A DNA stretch of 64,000 bases from Desmodesmus armatus (lineage: Eukaryota; Chlorophyta; Chlorophyceae; Sphaeropleales; Scenedesmaceae), in contig VIIQ02000259.1 in NCBI GenBank assembly GCA_007449985.2, positions 1 through 64,000 of the forward strand, given 5' to 3'. The translations under genes were made by a program, and so were the position numbers. Shown here in pieces: positions 44,532 to 56,361 of the stretch; position 1 is the first letter of the stretch; the number at the start of each line of letters is the position of its first letter. Under the pieces are notes generated by a model. That model did not search any database, was not told where the DNA came from, and saw only the letters and a list, made by a program, of their open reading frames with translations.

Positions 44532-47500
44532 TCAATCAATTCCCAGCCAATCAGGACCAAACCCGTCATCATCCCCACCCTTCTCTGAACCCCCGTGCTG
44601 CTGCCCACCCTGCTGCTGCTGCCCGCCCTGCTGCTGCTGCCGCCCGCTGCTGGGCTGGAAGCCCATGCTCTGCCTCAACGGGCTAAACGCCGGCCCGAAT
44701 GGGTCAGCATATGGGTTGTGCCCCGCCCCTGCCGCTGCCCCTGGCCCCTGCTGGTTGTTCTCCGGGTTTCGCTGCCTGAAGTTGTGCCGCAGGGGGCTGA
44801 ACGTGGGGCCAAAGGGGTCCATGTTGAAGATATCATCCGCCCCGTCCGCACTGCTGCTGTCACTGTCGCTGCTGTCGCCACGGTAGTACTTCCTGGCCCA
44901 CTTGGGCGGCCGCCAGCCTGAGCGCCCCTTGCTGCTCTTGCTGCCCTTACTGCCTGCCTGTGCATGGCTGTCGTCCTTACTGGCCCGGGTCTCTGCCTGG
45001 GCCTGAGCAGCAGCTCTAGCAGCAGCCCCGCTGCTGGAGAAGAACGGACCCTGCCAGCTGCGCCTGAAGTCAGCAGCACTGCCTGAGCCGCGGCTGCTGC
45101 CCCTACTGCTCCCCTGGCTGTGGCGAAGCCCCTCGCTGCTGTCAGGGCTGCTGCCTGTGCCCATGGGCGGCGGCTCCTGTTGCTGCTGTTCAGATGGGCC
45201 TGCAGTGCTGCTTGTGCGGCTGTGGCTCTGGCTGCGGCTTGCACCTGCGCCGACGCTGCTGCTGACGCCCAGGAACAGTTTGCGCAGCTTGTTTGCGACG
45301 GCTTTGGCAGCTTTGGCTGCCTTCCGCCTGTAGCTGCCGCTGCTGCTGCCGTGGCTGTCACTTGCAGGGTCGCCTGCCGCCGCTGCCGCAGTTTCAGCGT
45401 CTGGCCTAGGGTTCTGTGGGCCCTGCTGAGGGTATTGCCTCACCTCGGGCACCTGCTGCTCAGCTGCACTAGCAGCCACATGGGCTCTGCTTGCCCTGGT
45501 ACCCGTGCTGTCTCCTGCAGCCTGCTGTGTCCAGGAGGCTGACTCCGGCACAGGCTCAAACCTGCTGGTCCTGGTGCTGCTGTGAACCGTCCTGCAAGGC
45601 CCCACCGGCACAATTGCCCAGGTGCTGCTGTCACTGCCAGCACTCAGGCGTGAGGGCTTATATGCGGCGCTGGCGCTGTTGCTGTTGCCGCCGCTGCCGT
45701 TGCTGCCGCTGCTAGTGAACGCCATGGTGACCGGTGCTGGAGGCAGCCTGTCCCGTTTGCTGCTTGGTGCAGAGACTGGCTGCACAGTGTCAGCGGCCAT
45801 GTTCGTGCTGCTGCTATGACAGCTGCCTGCAGCTGCTGCTGCAGCTGCCGTGACCCCTGGCAGATCACCAGCTGCTGTCGTAGGGTCCAAGCTGCTGTAT
45901 GTTGCTGCTGCTGCCAGCCCAGGAGCCTCGTCAGACCTGGTGGCAGCAGCAGCAGCTGCTGCATGTGGGCCTGTGCTGCTGCTGTTGTTGCTGACGCCCG
46001 TGTGCTGCTTCTGACGGGCGCTGCCACCTGGTCCATACTGGCTGCTGCTGCTATCATCACGGCTCTTGCGGCCAGTGCGCAGCCTGCGTGTCGCCCTGCC
46101 GTCTGACTGGTCCTCTGAGTCTGAATCATCACACTGCTGGGCAGGTCGCTTGCTCACACCCCTAAGCTGCTGGTGCTGGTGCTGCCGCTGCGCTGCCTGT
46201 GCACTTGCTTCCCCGCCTGCACACGTCTGCAGGAGACCGTCGGCTCCAGCAGGGGGGACGGCTGCTGCCGGGACCACCGCCGTGCCTGCATGTTCAGTTG
46301 CACCCCCCGTGGCGGCAGCCGGTACCTGGTGCTGCTGTGTGCTGCTGTTGCTGGGCGGGCCAGGTGGTGCGTCCTGCTTGTGCTTTTTGGGTGAGCCTGT
46401 GGTGCCTGGTGCTTCCTGTGGCTGTGCTGCATCTTGCTGCTGCTCCTCCTGCTGCTCTGCTGTTCGCTTGAGGGGGCTGGTCTTCTTGGTGCTGCCTGCT
46501 GGGGGCTGCAGGCCCACAGTGTCCTGCAGATGTCCAGCACGAAGATGCACATACATATGCAGTCAACAGAAAGTGCCAGTGACGGGGATCAGATCATGCA
46601 GGGCCGGTAAAAACCTTCAGTAGAAACAGGTGAGTGCCAAAGCCAAAAGCCGACATCCCAAGCTTCAAACTCGCAGCCGCCATACCCACCTGGCCGTCAA
46701 CAGGCTTCTTGCTCCAAGTGCCAGCTGCAGCTGCTGCTTGCAGGGACTGCAGTGAGCTGTCCACTGCAGCCAGCTTGATGTCAACGGCTGGCCATGTCCC
46801 TGCTGTTGCCGCCTGGTGCATGCTGGCACCAGCAGCAGCAGGCTCCTGCACAGGCAGTATGTTGTCCTGCGCTGCAGAAGCTGCGGAGGGTGCTGCGGTG
46901 GCGCTGCTGCTGTTGCTCTTCCCTTGGTCTACAACCTCGGTGTCTGTCGACCACCTGCGGTACCTCCCTGCTGCTGAGTTCGCCAGCATGGCCTGAGACA
47001 GGGGCCCCACAGCGTTGGCTGCTGCATCACAGTGTGCAGCAGGGGGTTGCTGCTGCTGCTGGGCGCTGCTGCCCTGTGCATCCAGCTGCCGCCAGCTGTT
47101 TGTGCCCCTGCTGCTGTTGTAGCACTCGTCACCCTGCCCTGATGTAGGTGGCCCGTTGTTCAGCTGCTCATCTGCGGCCTGCAGCAATTCCTGCAAGGGG
47201 CCTCCTGTGCTGGCCCTGTGCTGCACCTGCCTGCCCAGAGAAAGGTTGCGGTGGGAGAGTGCATCATAGCTGGCCATAAGCTGCCTGCTGCGCCGTCTCT
47301 CCTTGCTGAGCTCGTGTCTCATGCGTGCCAGCTGCTGCTCTGAGGCTTGGCAGCGTGCTGAGAGCGCATTGTAGTCTCGCACCAGGTCTGACAGGTCAGC
47401 TGATGCTGCTGCAGGAGCAACTGTGTCCATGTGGTGGCTGTTGTCCTTGCTGCGGTGCCTTACTGGGGATGATTGGGACCTTTGCGGCTGCAGAAACGCA

Positions 47501-47875
47501 TCCTTACTGGTGTCCTGGTCGACAGCAGTAGGTGGATGGGGCTCCAGGCGGTTGGGAGGGAAGCCTGTAGAGACAGTGGAACCCAGCACAGAAGGTGGTC
47601 GCAACGACAGTCAGGAAACTGGATAGGGCTACAGCTTCATGCATACATGCCCCTCAGCACCGATGTGTGCTGATAGGTCAGAGCAGCAGCACCAGCAGGA
47701 ACGCTGTTCACGGCCTGTGGCAGCTCCTGTTTCGGCCAGGGACTGCAGTAAGCACTAAGAGCTAATATCTCTTATTATTTGAAGCTGACGTAGCTGCCGC
47801 AGGAGACCACATCAAAGCAGGCAGCTTGTTGTTGCAGCAGCTCCCAGAGCAGCTCCCACCTGTCGCGCCTTGCAT
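44532..47875 (-). CDS. Disordered Ser/Gln/Ala-rich protein with repeated DPFGP-FSPLR motif
   Basis: Minus-strand exons 46690-47564 and 44532-46523 are clear. A 16-nt first exon, 47860-47875 (ATG, four codons and one base), fits in phase and donor but is tentative; about 960 residues in all. Near the N-terminus there is a probable coiled coil (LSDLVRDYNALSARCQ, then ARMRHELSKERRR). The middle is low-complexity with basic clusters that could be nuclear localisation signals (KKTSPLKR; RRLRTGRKSR), and a basic helix AAKAAKAVANKLRKLF. The C-terminus has two copies of DPFGP(T/A)FSPLR about 36 residues apart and ends DDDGFGPDWLGID, a third partial FGP motif. I recognise no family. If the micro-exon is wrong, the ATG at 47430 is the next candidate start. 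Confidence 0.7.
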
Positions 47876-49685
47876 GCTCGAGCCGTCAACGTATGTATTC
47901 GCTCAAAGTTATGTTGGGGTGACCATTAGCAGCATATGCAACCCCCCGCCTGACGGTTGCAGTGCAATGCACCGATGAGGGCCGCTGCAACGGTGGTCTA
48001 TGCCCTTAAGACAGTGCTCAGAACTAAGCAAAACACTTGACTGGGTCCCCGTCCCTGAAAGGCTGGCGCAGCATCACCTGTTACAAGCTGACTTCAGTCA
48101 AACCACTGTCCCAGCTAGACCCAGACGACAAGATGCCGCTTCACCCCTTTTCACCTCTCCTTGAAGCCATTTCTGCTGAAAAATGCAACTGAACGCAGGT
48201 CAGGTGTTTGGGAGCTGAGCCAGCCTTCAACTTGGTAGCCTGCCCCCTCCTCCTTGGCTGTCACAGTGTGTTGGAGGGTGTGTTGAAGGGACCAACAATT
48301 AGCGCTTTTTGCCGGCGGCCAGGATAAAGTCTGGACAAGGGTGAAAGGCAGGGCGCACTCTGCTGCGAAGGGCCTGCTGTCACACCCAGTGTGTGGTGGA
48401 CCAACCGGCGTAGATCAGATGGCAGCAGCCTGATGTTTCGGTGCAAAGAAGTAACGGTGCGGGGTGTGCAATGTGTCAAGTACTTGCAGTGATGCACGCC
48501 GGCAGAGTGGGACGTTGGGGAAGAGACTGCTACAGGGGAGAGCCTCTCCTGAAAATTGGCAGCTCCAGCTCAGCGGCGTTTAGACCGAGTCATTCTCAAC
48601 CAGCAGGGTGTCACTGCCACTTGTTGCAGCCTGTCACTGCAACATGACACACATGGGCAGTGTGCTTGCATAGTTTGTGGACTGGTTGTTAGTCGGGGTG
48701 ACCCTGCTACAAGACAGGTTTAGACTACGTGGTACGCTCGCCTACCAGCAGGGATGCGCAAGATTGTAGGCAGGGGAACTGCAAGGTGATACCGATCCCT
48801 GCTGTTGTCAGTTGCCAGCCAGTACAGAGGAGAGGAAGAACAACAACACAGTGCAAGTGACGCGCTGTGCTTGCGTCAGAGAGGGCTCACCCCACTGCAG
48901 GGACAGCAAGGATGCGGCAAGTTGTGGGGAGGGGAGGGGGGGGGGCTGACTGCTGCAACTACAGGAGGCAGGAGCCCTAGGTCTCTATGCACGATACTAC
49001 CAAGGCCTGTCTGTGTTTACCCGACAGCCGCAGGGCGTCTCGGTCACACCCCCCCCCCCCCCCGGGTGGCACGAAGCCGGGGGCGTCGGGCTCCTCTGCT
49101 TGAACCTTGGCTTTCCAGAGGAGTATGGGCATCCTTGATCACTGATGCAAGCCCCCCCCCCCCCCCCCACACACACACACCACCACCACCACCGGAGCCT
49201 TCACCGACCGCACCCAGTACACCGTGCCAAGAATGGGTGCAGTGTTACCAGCCAAGCTGGTTGATAAGTTGCTTTAGCTCCAACACAATGCGCTACGTGA
49301 TCTTGAGCTTTCAGCAGCACAGCATTGCATGTGCATGTTTCATGCAGCCACCCATCATCAAGGGCTCCAGCCAACCGCGGGCAAGCCCGCCCTGCCACGT
49401 GTATCACAATTGCTGGTTCGGCATCACCAGAATAATGAAAGGCTCACTTTGTGCCATTCCACATCACACACCTGCTCACACTTCCGGTTGCAGACGTGTC
49501 AAACGGGAACAAACAACGTGCTGCTCAGGCAGTGTAGGCCGCCTGGATGATGCACGTTTTGAAGGGTTCTATCACAACTTTGGTACTCAGCTAATTTTGG
49601 CATTATCGCAGCAGGGCTTGTCATACGTCGTGACCGCCAGGGGGCCACGCCAGCATGCGGGTTGGTGCTTGAGCCCCTGCGATAC
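47876..49685. other. Divergent upstream region between disordered gene (-) and SDP1-like gene (+)
   Basis: No gene is supported. An open frame at 48805-49689 crosses homopolymer C runs and has no motif. Poly-C tracts lie at 49049-49063 (15 C) and 49152-49168 (17 C), the latter followed by (ac)n and (cac)n. The stretch must hold the promoters of both flanking genes. Confidence 0.45.
49049..49195. repeat. Two poly-C tracts with CA/CAC microsatellite
   Basis: 15 C at 49049-49063, and 17 C at 49152-49168 followed by ac and cac repeats to about 49194. They lie 500-640 bp before the SDP1-like start codon. On the minus strand these are G runs. Confidence 0.95.
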
Positions 49686-52600
49686 ATGAAGTCTCATGTG
49701 AGCGCGAGACATGCGGGGCCTTTGTGCCCTGCCAATCGCGGCAAGGTGCAGCACAGGAGCCTCACCAGCAGGTCCTCCCACCACAGCAGCACAGACAAGC
49801 TCGTCAGCTGGTTCCTTCAGCTGTCCCTACTGGCAGTATGGAAGTCTATGACAACCTTTAGTGCTCCACTAGCACGTGTGCTGGCGCTGTATGTGTACAC
49901 TGGAAAGTCCACACTCAGGGTCTGCAGCTGGGCGACACGGCTGGTGCTGAAGCTCACAGGATGGCTTGCCAGCCCAGCGTTCCCACACAGCAGATGGCTA
50001 AGGCAGTGGTCAAGGCATATGCCCTGGCCGCTGGACGTACGGAAGTGGCATGTGGTTGTAGGTGCGTGTGGGCTTGTCAGCAGCAGTGGTCCAATGTTTT
50101 GTGGGCAGTGATTGCACCCTGCTCGATGCATAGGGGATAACAGTGTGTTGGGTTTTGGAAGGGAGGGTATGCCATCTCTATTACCCATGCACCTTCTAGC
50201 TGGCAATGAATTAGGGTTCTTCACACCCCACCCACTGGGGTGGTGGATGGCGTGCAGCTGGCGTGCAGCCTCCGGTATTGTGCAACAGTCCGTGTAGCAG
50301 GCGGTGTGCTGGCCTAGTCTGCTTGCAGCAGCACCAAGCTGACATTCCTCCACCTCGTTTGGCAGCGTCTGACCCCTCTTTGTCACGCCTGCGTCCCCTG
50401 GTCATGGTGTGCCCTTGTGCTGCAGCCATGTTTTTCACGGCCTCTATTATCAACTCCATGCTGCGCAAATGGCGGGAAAGCTTCGACGAGAAGCTGAAGC
50501 AGCTGCGACTGCTGCAGGACCGCATGGCAGCTGCAACTAGCTATGCAGAGTGGCGGGAGTTTGCGCAGCAGGTGTGTGAAGCTGGCAACCCACATGGCCC
50601 GTGGCTGCAAGCAGCAGAGGGATGAAGTAACCACAGCCGGCAGCAGCGGCACGCATACTGTGTTACTACTTGGCTGGCAGCTACGCACTGTGACAGCTGC
50701 AAGCTGACAAATCAGCTGACATTCCAAGCAGTTGCCCCAGCAGAAGCGATGGGCTTGATTTGCTTAGGCCTGCTAATACCTCGATGATGCTCCTGCTCTG
50801 ACCTGTGTTGTGGCATGGTGTCCTGTGCGTCTGCTGTGCGTGTTTGCAGCTTGATCGGCTGGGTCATGCTAGGGGTGGTGATGTGACGGGTCGCATACGC
50901 GAGAACCTGTATGATGGCAAGCTGCTGCAGCAGAAGCTGGGCCACTTGCAGGTGCGAAGGACCCCAGCACCAACTTGATCTCAGTATGTCAGGCAGCGCG
51001 GGACAGACGCATGCGCGCGATTGGATGCATGCTTGCTGTTGGCGGCGGAGGGGAGCAGTTGTTTGAATGGCAGAGTGTCTGATGCACTGCATGGGTTCTG
51101 CATGCAACAGCTGCTGGAAGTTCAAGACATGCAGCAGTGGACCAACATGTGTTGCTGTTTTTGTCAGCCCCCCCCCCCCCACACACACACACACGCACAC
51201 AAGTGTTGGCATGCCTGATAGACTGCTTGCATGTGACTTGCATGTTCATAGTATGCTAGCTACACAAGTTCTCCCTGTGCTAACACACAATCACACTCCC
51301 CTCACACGATACTGCTGCTGCTGTTGCGACCTGCAGGATGTGCGCAACCAGGGCAATGTGCGGGAGGTGATGTTTGCGCTGCGCACAGACCTCATCCGCA
51401 ACATTGCCAACATTGCCAAGAGCCAGCTGCATGAGCACTACTACGAGGTGCCAGCACCCATCCGGGAGTACATACAGGAGGTCAAGGCCCAGCTGGCACT
51501 GCTCACAGGTCGGTGCCACCTAGGATTTTGTTATAGCAGCAGCACAGCAGCAGTCACTTTGGCTGAACAAGGCAGCAGTGCCTGCCGGCAAGGCTTTTGC
51601 TGGCGTTGCGTTGGGGTCCTGCTGTAAGGGGCTTGCACTGTTCTGGGCATGTCTGTACTGTTGCGCTGGCAGGATGTAGATAAGTAACGGAGTGGTGGTG
51701 ACGATTTGAGTGACAAGAGGGGTGTGTGTATGTGTGTCTACATTGCAGACTGGCCTGATGCGGGCCTGTGCTGTATTCAACCGGGCCTGTTGCACTGGGC
51801 TCTGCTGTATTTTTGCTGGCAGGGTGAGGATCAAATCAAATGACAGAATGGTTGTGTGTTTGTGTGTGTTGCTTGCAGACTGGCCTGATGCGGGGCTGGA
51901 CACGGAGGAGAAGCTGTCCTTCTTCAGGGAGACGCGGCATGCCTTTGGCCGCACAGCCCTGCTGCTGTCTGGGGGCGGCGGCTTGGGCAGCTTCCACCTG
52001 GTGAGGAGTAGCAACGGATGTGGCTAGGAGCCAGTACAGTACAGTAACTGGGGACAGGGTCCCAACCTCGGCACTAGCCAGCGAGCAGACAGTACAGACA
52101 GGGAATTGGCACTGCTGAGCTGGACCAGAGTAGTTGTTGCACTCTCGTGGAGCGTTCTCTAGCGTATCAGATGCAAGAGCATCGTGCGCAAGTGTCCCTC
52201 CTTATGTAGAGGCGTCGCAGCAGTAGCCGGGACCCCAGGCTGTGTGTGCATGGGTCCCTGTCGACATCTCTAGCATTTCTTGGCATGTAAAAGGTGTGCT
52301 GAGTTTTGACATGCATGCCCATCCATCCTTTGCCCGGCTGTGCTGACAGGGTGTTGTGAAGGCGCTGTTTGAGCACCGCATGCTGCCCCGCGTGATGGCT
52401 GGCAGCAGTGTGGGGTCCATTGTGGCGGGAATCGTGGCCACACGCACCGACGACGAGCTGCGTGAGACGTTCAGGTGGGTTCGCACATGCCTGGTGGCAC
52501 AAAGCATGTCACGGCTCAAGATCCAGGACTTTTGTGTGCATATGTGCTGGTGTGATGTTTATGCAGCCCTACGTACCAACCAAAACCCGCTAGTCTGCCT

Positions 52601-55600
52601 TCAGATCATTGGCGGGTTTTTACACGATGCTTCGGAAGGTGCTTCGTTTCTTCTAGAAAGGTGTTGAGCTGATACGTCTTGATGCAGGCAGGCCCCAAAT
52701 GCACCATGCCGTGCTTCCGAAATGTCCTGGTTGGTATGTCGTTTCTCTCTTTCCCGCCTGCAGGAAGCTTGACAACATGGAGCTGTCGTTCTTCAACAAC
52801 AGCCGGTCTGTGGAGATGGTGCAGAGCTTCCTGCAGAAGGGTGCACTGCATGACATGAGCTTCCTGCAGGTAAGGGCTGATCTGCTCCACGTGTTCAAGA
52901 CTTCACCGGGTCTGCTGTGTTGAGATGCAAAGAGCATTGCTTTGTGCTGGGGCTGTGGACGTCCTGACTGGTCTGATTTCATCCAGCAGCCCCATGCTGA
53001 TCGATAGGGCACAAAGTTTCCAAGCCAGCTCTGTGGCTTGTTTCTGCTGCACAGCACTTGCTGGTACTGTAGTACTGCACCGCGTGTCGCCGCACATGGT
53101 AATGTCCATTGACGCATGTGTTGTGCCTGTGGCATCTTGGTATGTCCGATCAGAATACACTACTGTGCCTGACTGTGCCAGCCTGCCTGCTGGTTGTGAT
53201 TGCAGCGCAAGCTCAAGGCGCTGATCGGGAACTACACCTTCCTCGAGGCGTACGAGCGCACGGGGCGCATCCTCAACGTGTCGGTGTGTCCAGCAGACAC
53301 CAACGAGCCGGCCCGGCTACTCAATTACCTCACAGCGCCGCAGGTAAGGGTGCCGGGATGTTGGACACCTAGGCCTTGGCCGCGGCGTAAGGGTCCAGAT
53401 GAGAATGGCTACTTGACATGGAGCATTGTGCTGCTGTCTTCGCGGCATGTAAGCAGTAGGCTTGCAGGAAAGCCCTGTACTCAGTGTAGGCAAGCTTGTC
53501 TGTGCTCTTTTGTTATGCAGGCCCTGATCTGGAGTGCTGTTGCAGCCAGCAGCGCCTTCCCTGGGCTGTTCCACCCTCAGGACCTGCTTGCACGCAATGC
53601 ACGTGGCGAGGAGGTCAGGTGAGGCTGCAGGAGACTTGGCCCCCATGCCACACTCAAATCTTGATTTCCGCCTGAGTTCTTGCCAGCCCTGACTGCCGGC
53701 CCTCCATCAAGCACCCACACAAGGTCAAACCTTTGTTATGTTTGTGTGGCGTAGATCCTCACTGAACCCACCCTGCTTGTGCATCACCCTGTGTCAACCA
53801 GGTCCCTCCCTTGCAATTGTGTGCGTGTCTGCGTGTCCTAAATTCTCACTTCCTGTCTGCGCTTTTCCCCCTCACACCCTTCACATCCCACCCCTCCAGG
53901 TTCTCTGTGCCCAGCATGTCTGACAACATCTCCCGCCGCTGGCGTGACGGCAGCCTTGAGCTGGACCTGCCCACCTTCCTGCTGAGTGAAATGTTCAACT
54001 GCAACCACTTCATCGTCAGCCAGACCAACCCGCACATCGTGCCGCTGCTCAACCTCAAGAAGAGCCTCAGCAAGCGCTGGGCAAACCTCCTGGAGTTGGA
54101 GCTGAGACATAGGTGTGTGTAGGGTGCTAGCATAGATGATACGTGTTGTTAGGAACATGCAAGTCATATGCTAGCAATTGTCTCAGACACAAACATAGGC
54201 AGACTAGGATGTAAAACCGTAGAGTGCAAGGACGGTAGTGTGTGTTGGTGTATGGGTGTATGTGACGCTGGGGTGTACTTGTGTGCACGTGCTGCGGTGG
54301 GTGATATGGCAAGCAGGGCTTTGCAGACACACTTTGCTTGTGTACCTGTGGACGCTGTGCATGTCTGACCCAGAGTCTTTGTAGCACAGTGTGGATGTGG
54401 GCTCTCAGCAGTGGCTCCTCCTGTAGCAGTGGCATAGGTCATGAATCCATGAGCAGGAAATGCGACGCCTGCCTTGCCCTGCCCTGTTGTGTGCACAGGT
54501 GTGCCCAGCTGAAGTGGATCATGCCGGACTGGTTCCCCACCAAGTGGGTGTCGCTGTTCACTCAGCCGTGGGAAGGCGACATCACCCTGGTGCTGCCTAG
54601 CCACATGTGGAACGTTGGCAAGTCCATCGTCAACCCCACATCGGCTGACATCATGAGCGCCACGCGGCAGGTAAGGCAGACTGGCATGCATACGAATGTG
54701 TTGCCCTTACACTGCGGTGCTGTTGCTGTAGACGCTGTTGCATTTAGGGCCTGTTCAATCTCTTACACGGACACTCAGCTTGCCCTGTGCATGCGTGTAC
54801 CTTGCGCACACACACGCAATTTGTAGCATGACACATTCAAGTCACAATGCATCTGCAGCAGTATGTCGCAAGCGCCTAGTGACCTCCTCTCTCTTTGCCT
54901 CTACTCACTCACTCACTCACGCGATACAATCTATCTGTGCCCACAGGGTGAGCTGGCCATCTGGCAGAAGCTGTCAGCCATCGAGACCAACTGCACCATC
55001 GAGGCCACCTTGGACGCCTGCCTGGCCCGCCTGACCAACAAGGCCCGGGAGCGGCCCCTCAAACCCCTCAGCTCCCGCATCCCCAGCTGGCTCTCCATGT
55101 CAGCAATCGGCCAGCAGGCCGTCGCCAGCTGGGGCAACCCCTAGAGGCTGGTACAAGCCCTGGGTACAGACCCTGGGGTAGTTACCCCAAGGGTGGGAGT
55201 GTGCTGGCCGGCGGTACCAGCTGGGGGCACCTGCCGGCGGTGGTTCAGGCACAGCAGGTCGCAGCGGCAGCAGCGGCGGCGGCGGCGGCCGTGCGCCGCA
55301 GCGGCAGCAATGTGGCCCTTGCGTCAGCGGGCGGGCTCAGCATTGGGTCGGCAGGGTGTGTGGCGGCCACGGCGGCCGAGCAGCAGCGGCAGCAGCAGGA
55401 GCAGCAGCAGGAGTCTCATTACGGCAGTGACTTGCCGATGAGCCCCACAGGCAGCTGTGCCAGCGGCAATGCGCCCAGCACCAGTCTGGAAGACGGGCCG
55501 GCTACGATCTCAGAGGCTATGGCTGCTATGGCCAATGCAGCCAACTTGGGAGGCCTGCACAGCGGCTACAGCTACACAGCAGCTGCTCTGCACCATGCCA

Positions 55601-56361
55601 ACGGACAGCAGCACGGCAACAGTCCGAAGCACCAGGGGCAACCGCCGCAGGGTGGGACCATGGGTGCTGGGCAGCTTCCTGGGGGGCTCAGTGTCGCCTT
55701 TGGGCGCAATAGCAGCGGCAGCAGCGGTGGTGGCTCGGGTGCGTCCGCAGGGGTGGCATCCCCTCTGCGGTCTGCAGGGTCACTAGGCTCTCAGGGGATT
55801 GCTGCCCCAGCTACGATCCATGAGCACATGGCAGCTGCGAAGGCCAAGAGGGTGGGGTCCTGGGCCGCCAGCACTGACATAGCAGACTCCGTGTCAGACT
55901 TCCCAGCAAGTGGCAGTAGCGTGGCAGCAGCGGCAGCCGCCGCGGACGCCGCTGCGGCAGCAGTGGCAGCAGCGTACCATGCGCGCAAGGCTAGCAGCTC
56001 CCCATGTCCCGGCAAGGGGCTGCTGGTAAGGCTGTTTGACAGCCAGGGGTTGCTCGAGGAGGCTGCAAACAGCCTGCCCACCATCCCTGACAGCAGCAGC
56101 AGCAACGGCAGCAGCCGCAGCGCGGCAGCGGCTGAGGCAGCAGCGGCTGCGCGGCGTGCGGCGCAGGGCAACGACAGCCGCCGCAGCAGCTTGAGCAGCA
56201 CTGGCGCTCATGCAGCCAGCGATGTATTGGGTGAGCTGGACTGCTGTGACTCGAGCGTGATCACGGACATCTGGAGCAGCCTGTTCCCGCTTGCCACGTC
56301 AGCGCTGGCGCTTGAGGCTGCCTCAGATGGCACGCAGGGCTTGGACTTCATTGCCCCATGA
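49686..56361 (+). CDS. SDP1: SDP1-like patatin triacylglycerol lipase
   Basis: Exons: 49686-50061, 50426-50571, 50850-50951, 51337-51508, 51879-52000, 52350-52474, 52764-52869, 53206-53343, 53521-53618, 53900-54112, 54499-54670, 54947-55144. They give 655 residues to the TAG at 55142. The product should hydrolyse storage triacylglycerol at the lipid-droplet surface. Seen: a hydrophobic N-terminus ([27 protein letters not shown]), then the DUF3336-like region ending [17 protein letters not shown], the oxyanion [11 protein letters not shown], nucleophile Ser326 in GSSVGSIV, catalytic Asp478 in [11 protein letters not shown], and [14 protein letters not shown]. These fit plant SDP1 and yeast Tgl3/4/5. 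One added C in the CCCC run 55138-55141 removes the stop and opens an Ala/Ser/Gly-rich tail to 56361 (about 1060 residues), ending LDFIAP. Start 49686 is the first in-frame ATG. An acceptor duplicate lies in the intron before exon 5. Confidence 0.92.
51735..51905 (+). repeat. Duplicated acceptor and exon start in an SDP1-gene intron
   Basis: Exon 5 begins at 51879 after gcttgcag with actggcctgatgcggggctg. At 51741-51772 the intron already contains cattgcag then actggcctgatgcgggcctg. Spacing is 130 bp. Both copies are preceded by a GT-rich stretch (gtgtgtgtatgtgtg; gtgtgtttgtgtgtg), so the duplicated block includes the intron end. Confidence 0.85.

Noticed and set aside
44595..47626. Plus-strand open frames opposite the disordered minus-strand gene
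   Set aside because: Leu/Cys/Val-rich shadows of Ser/Gln codons, without motifs or splice logic.
48805..49689. 294-codon open frame before the lipase gene
   Set aside because: It crosses two homopolymer C runs giving poly-Pro, has no motif, and its end overlaps the first lipase exon in another frame.
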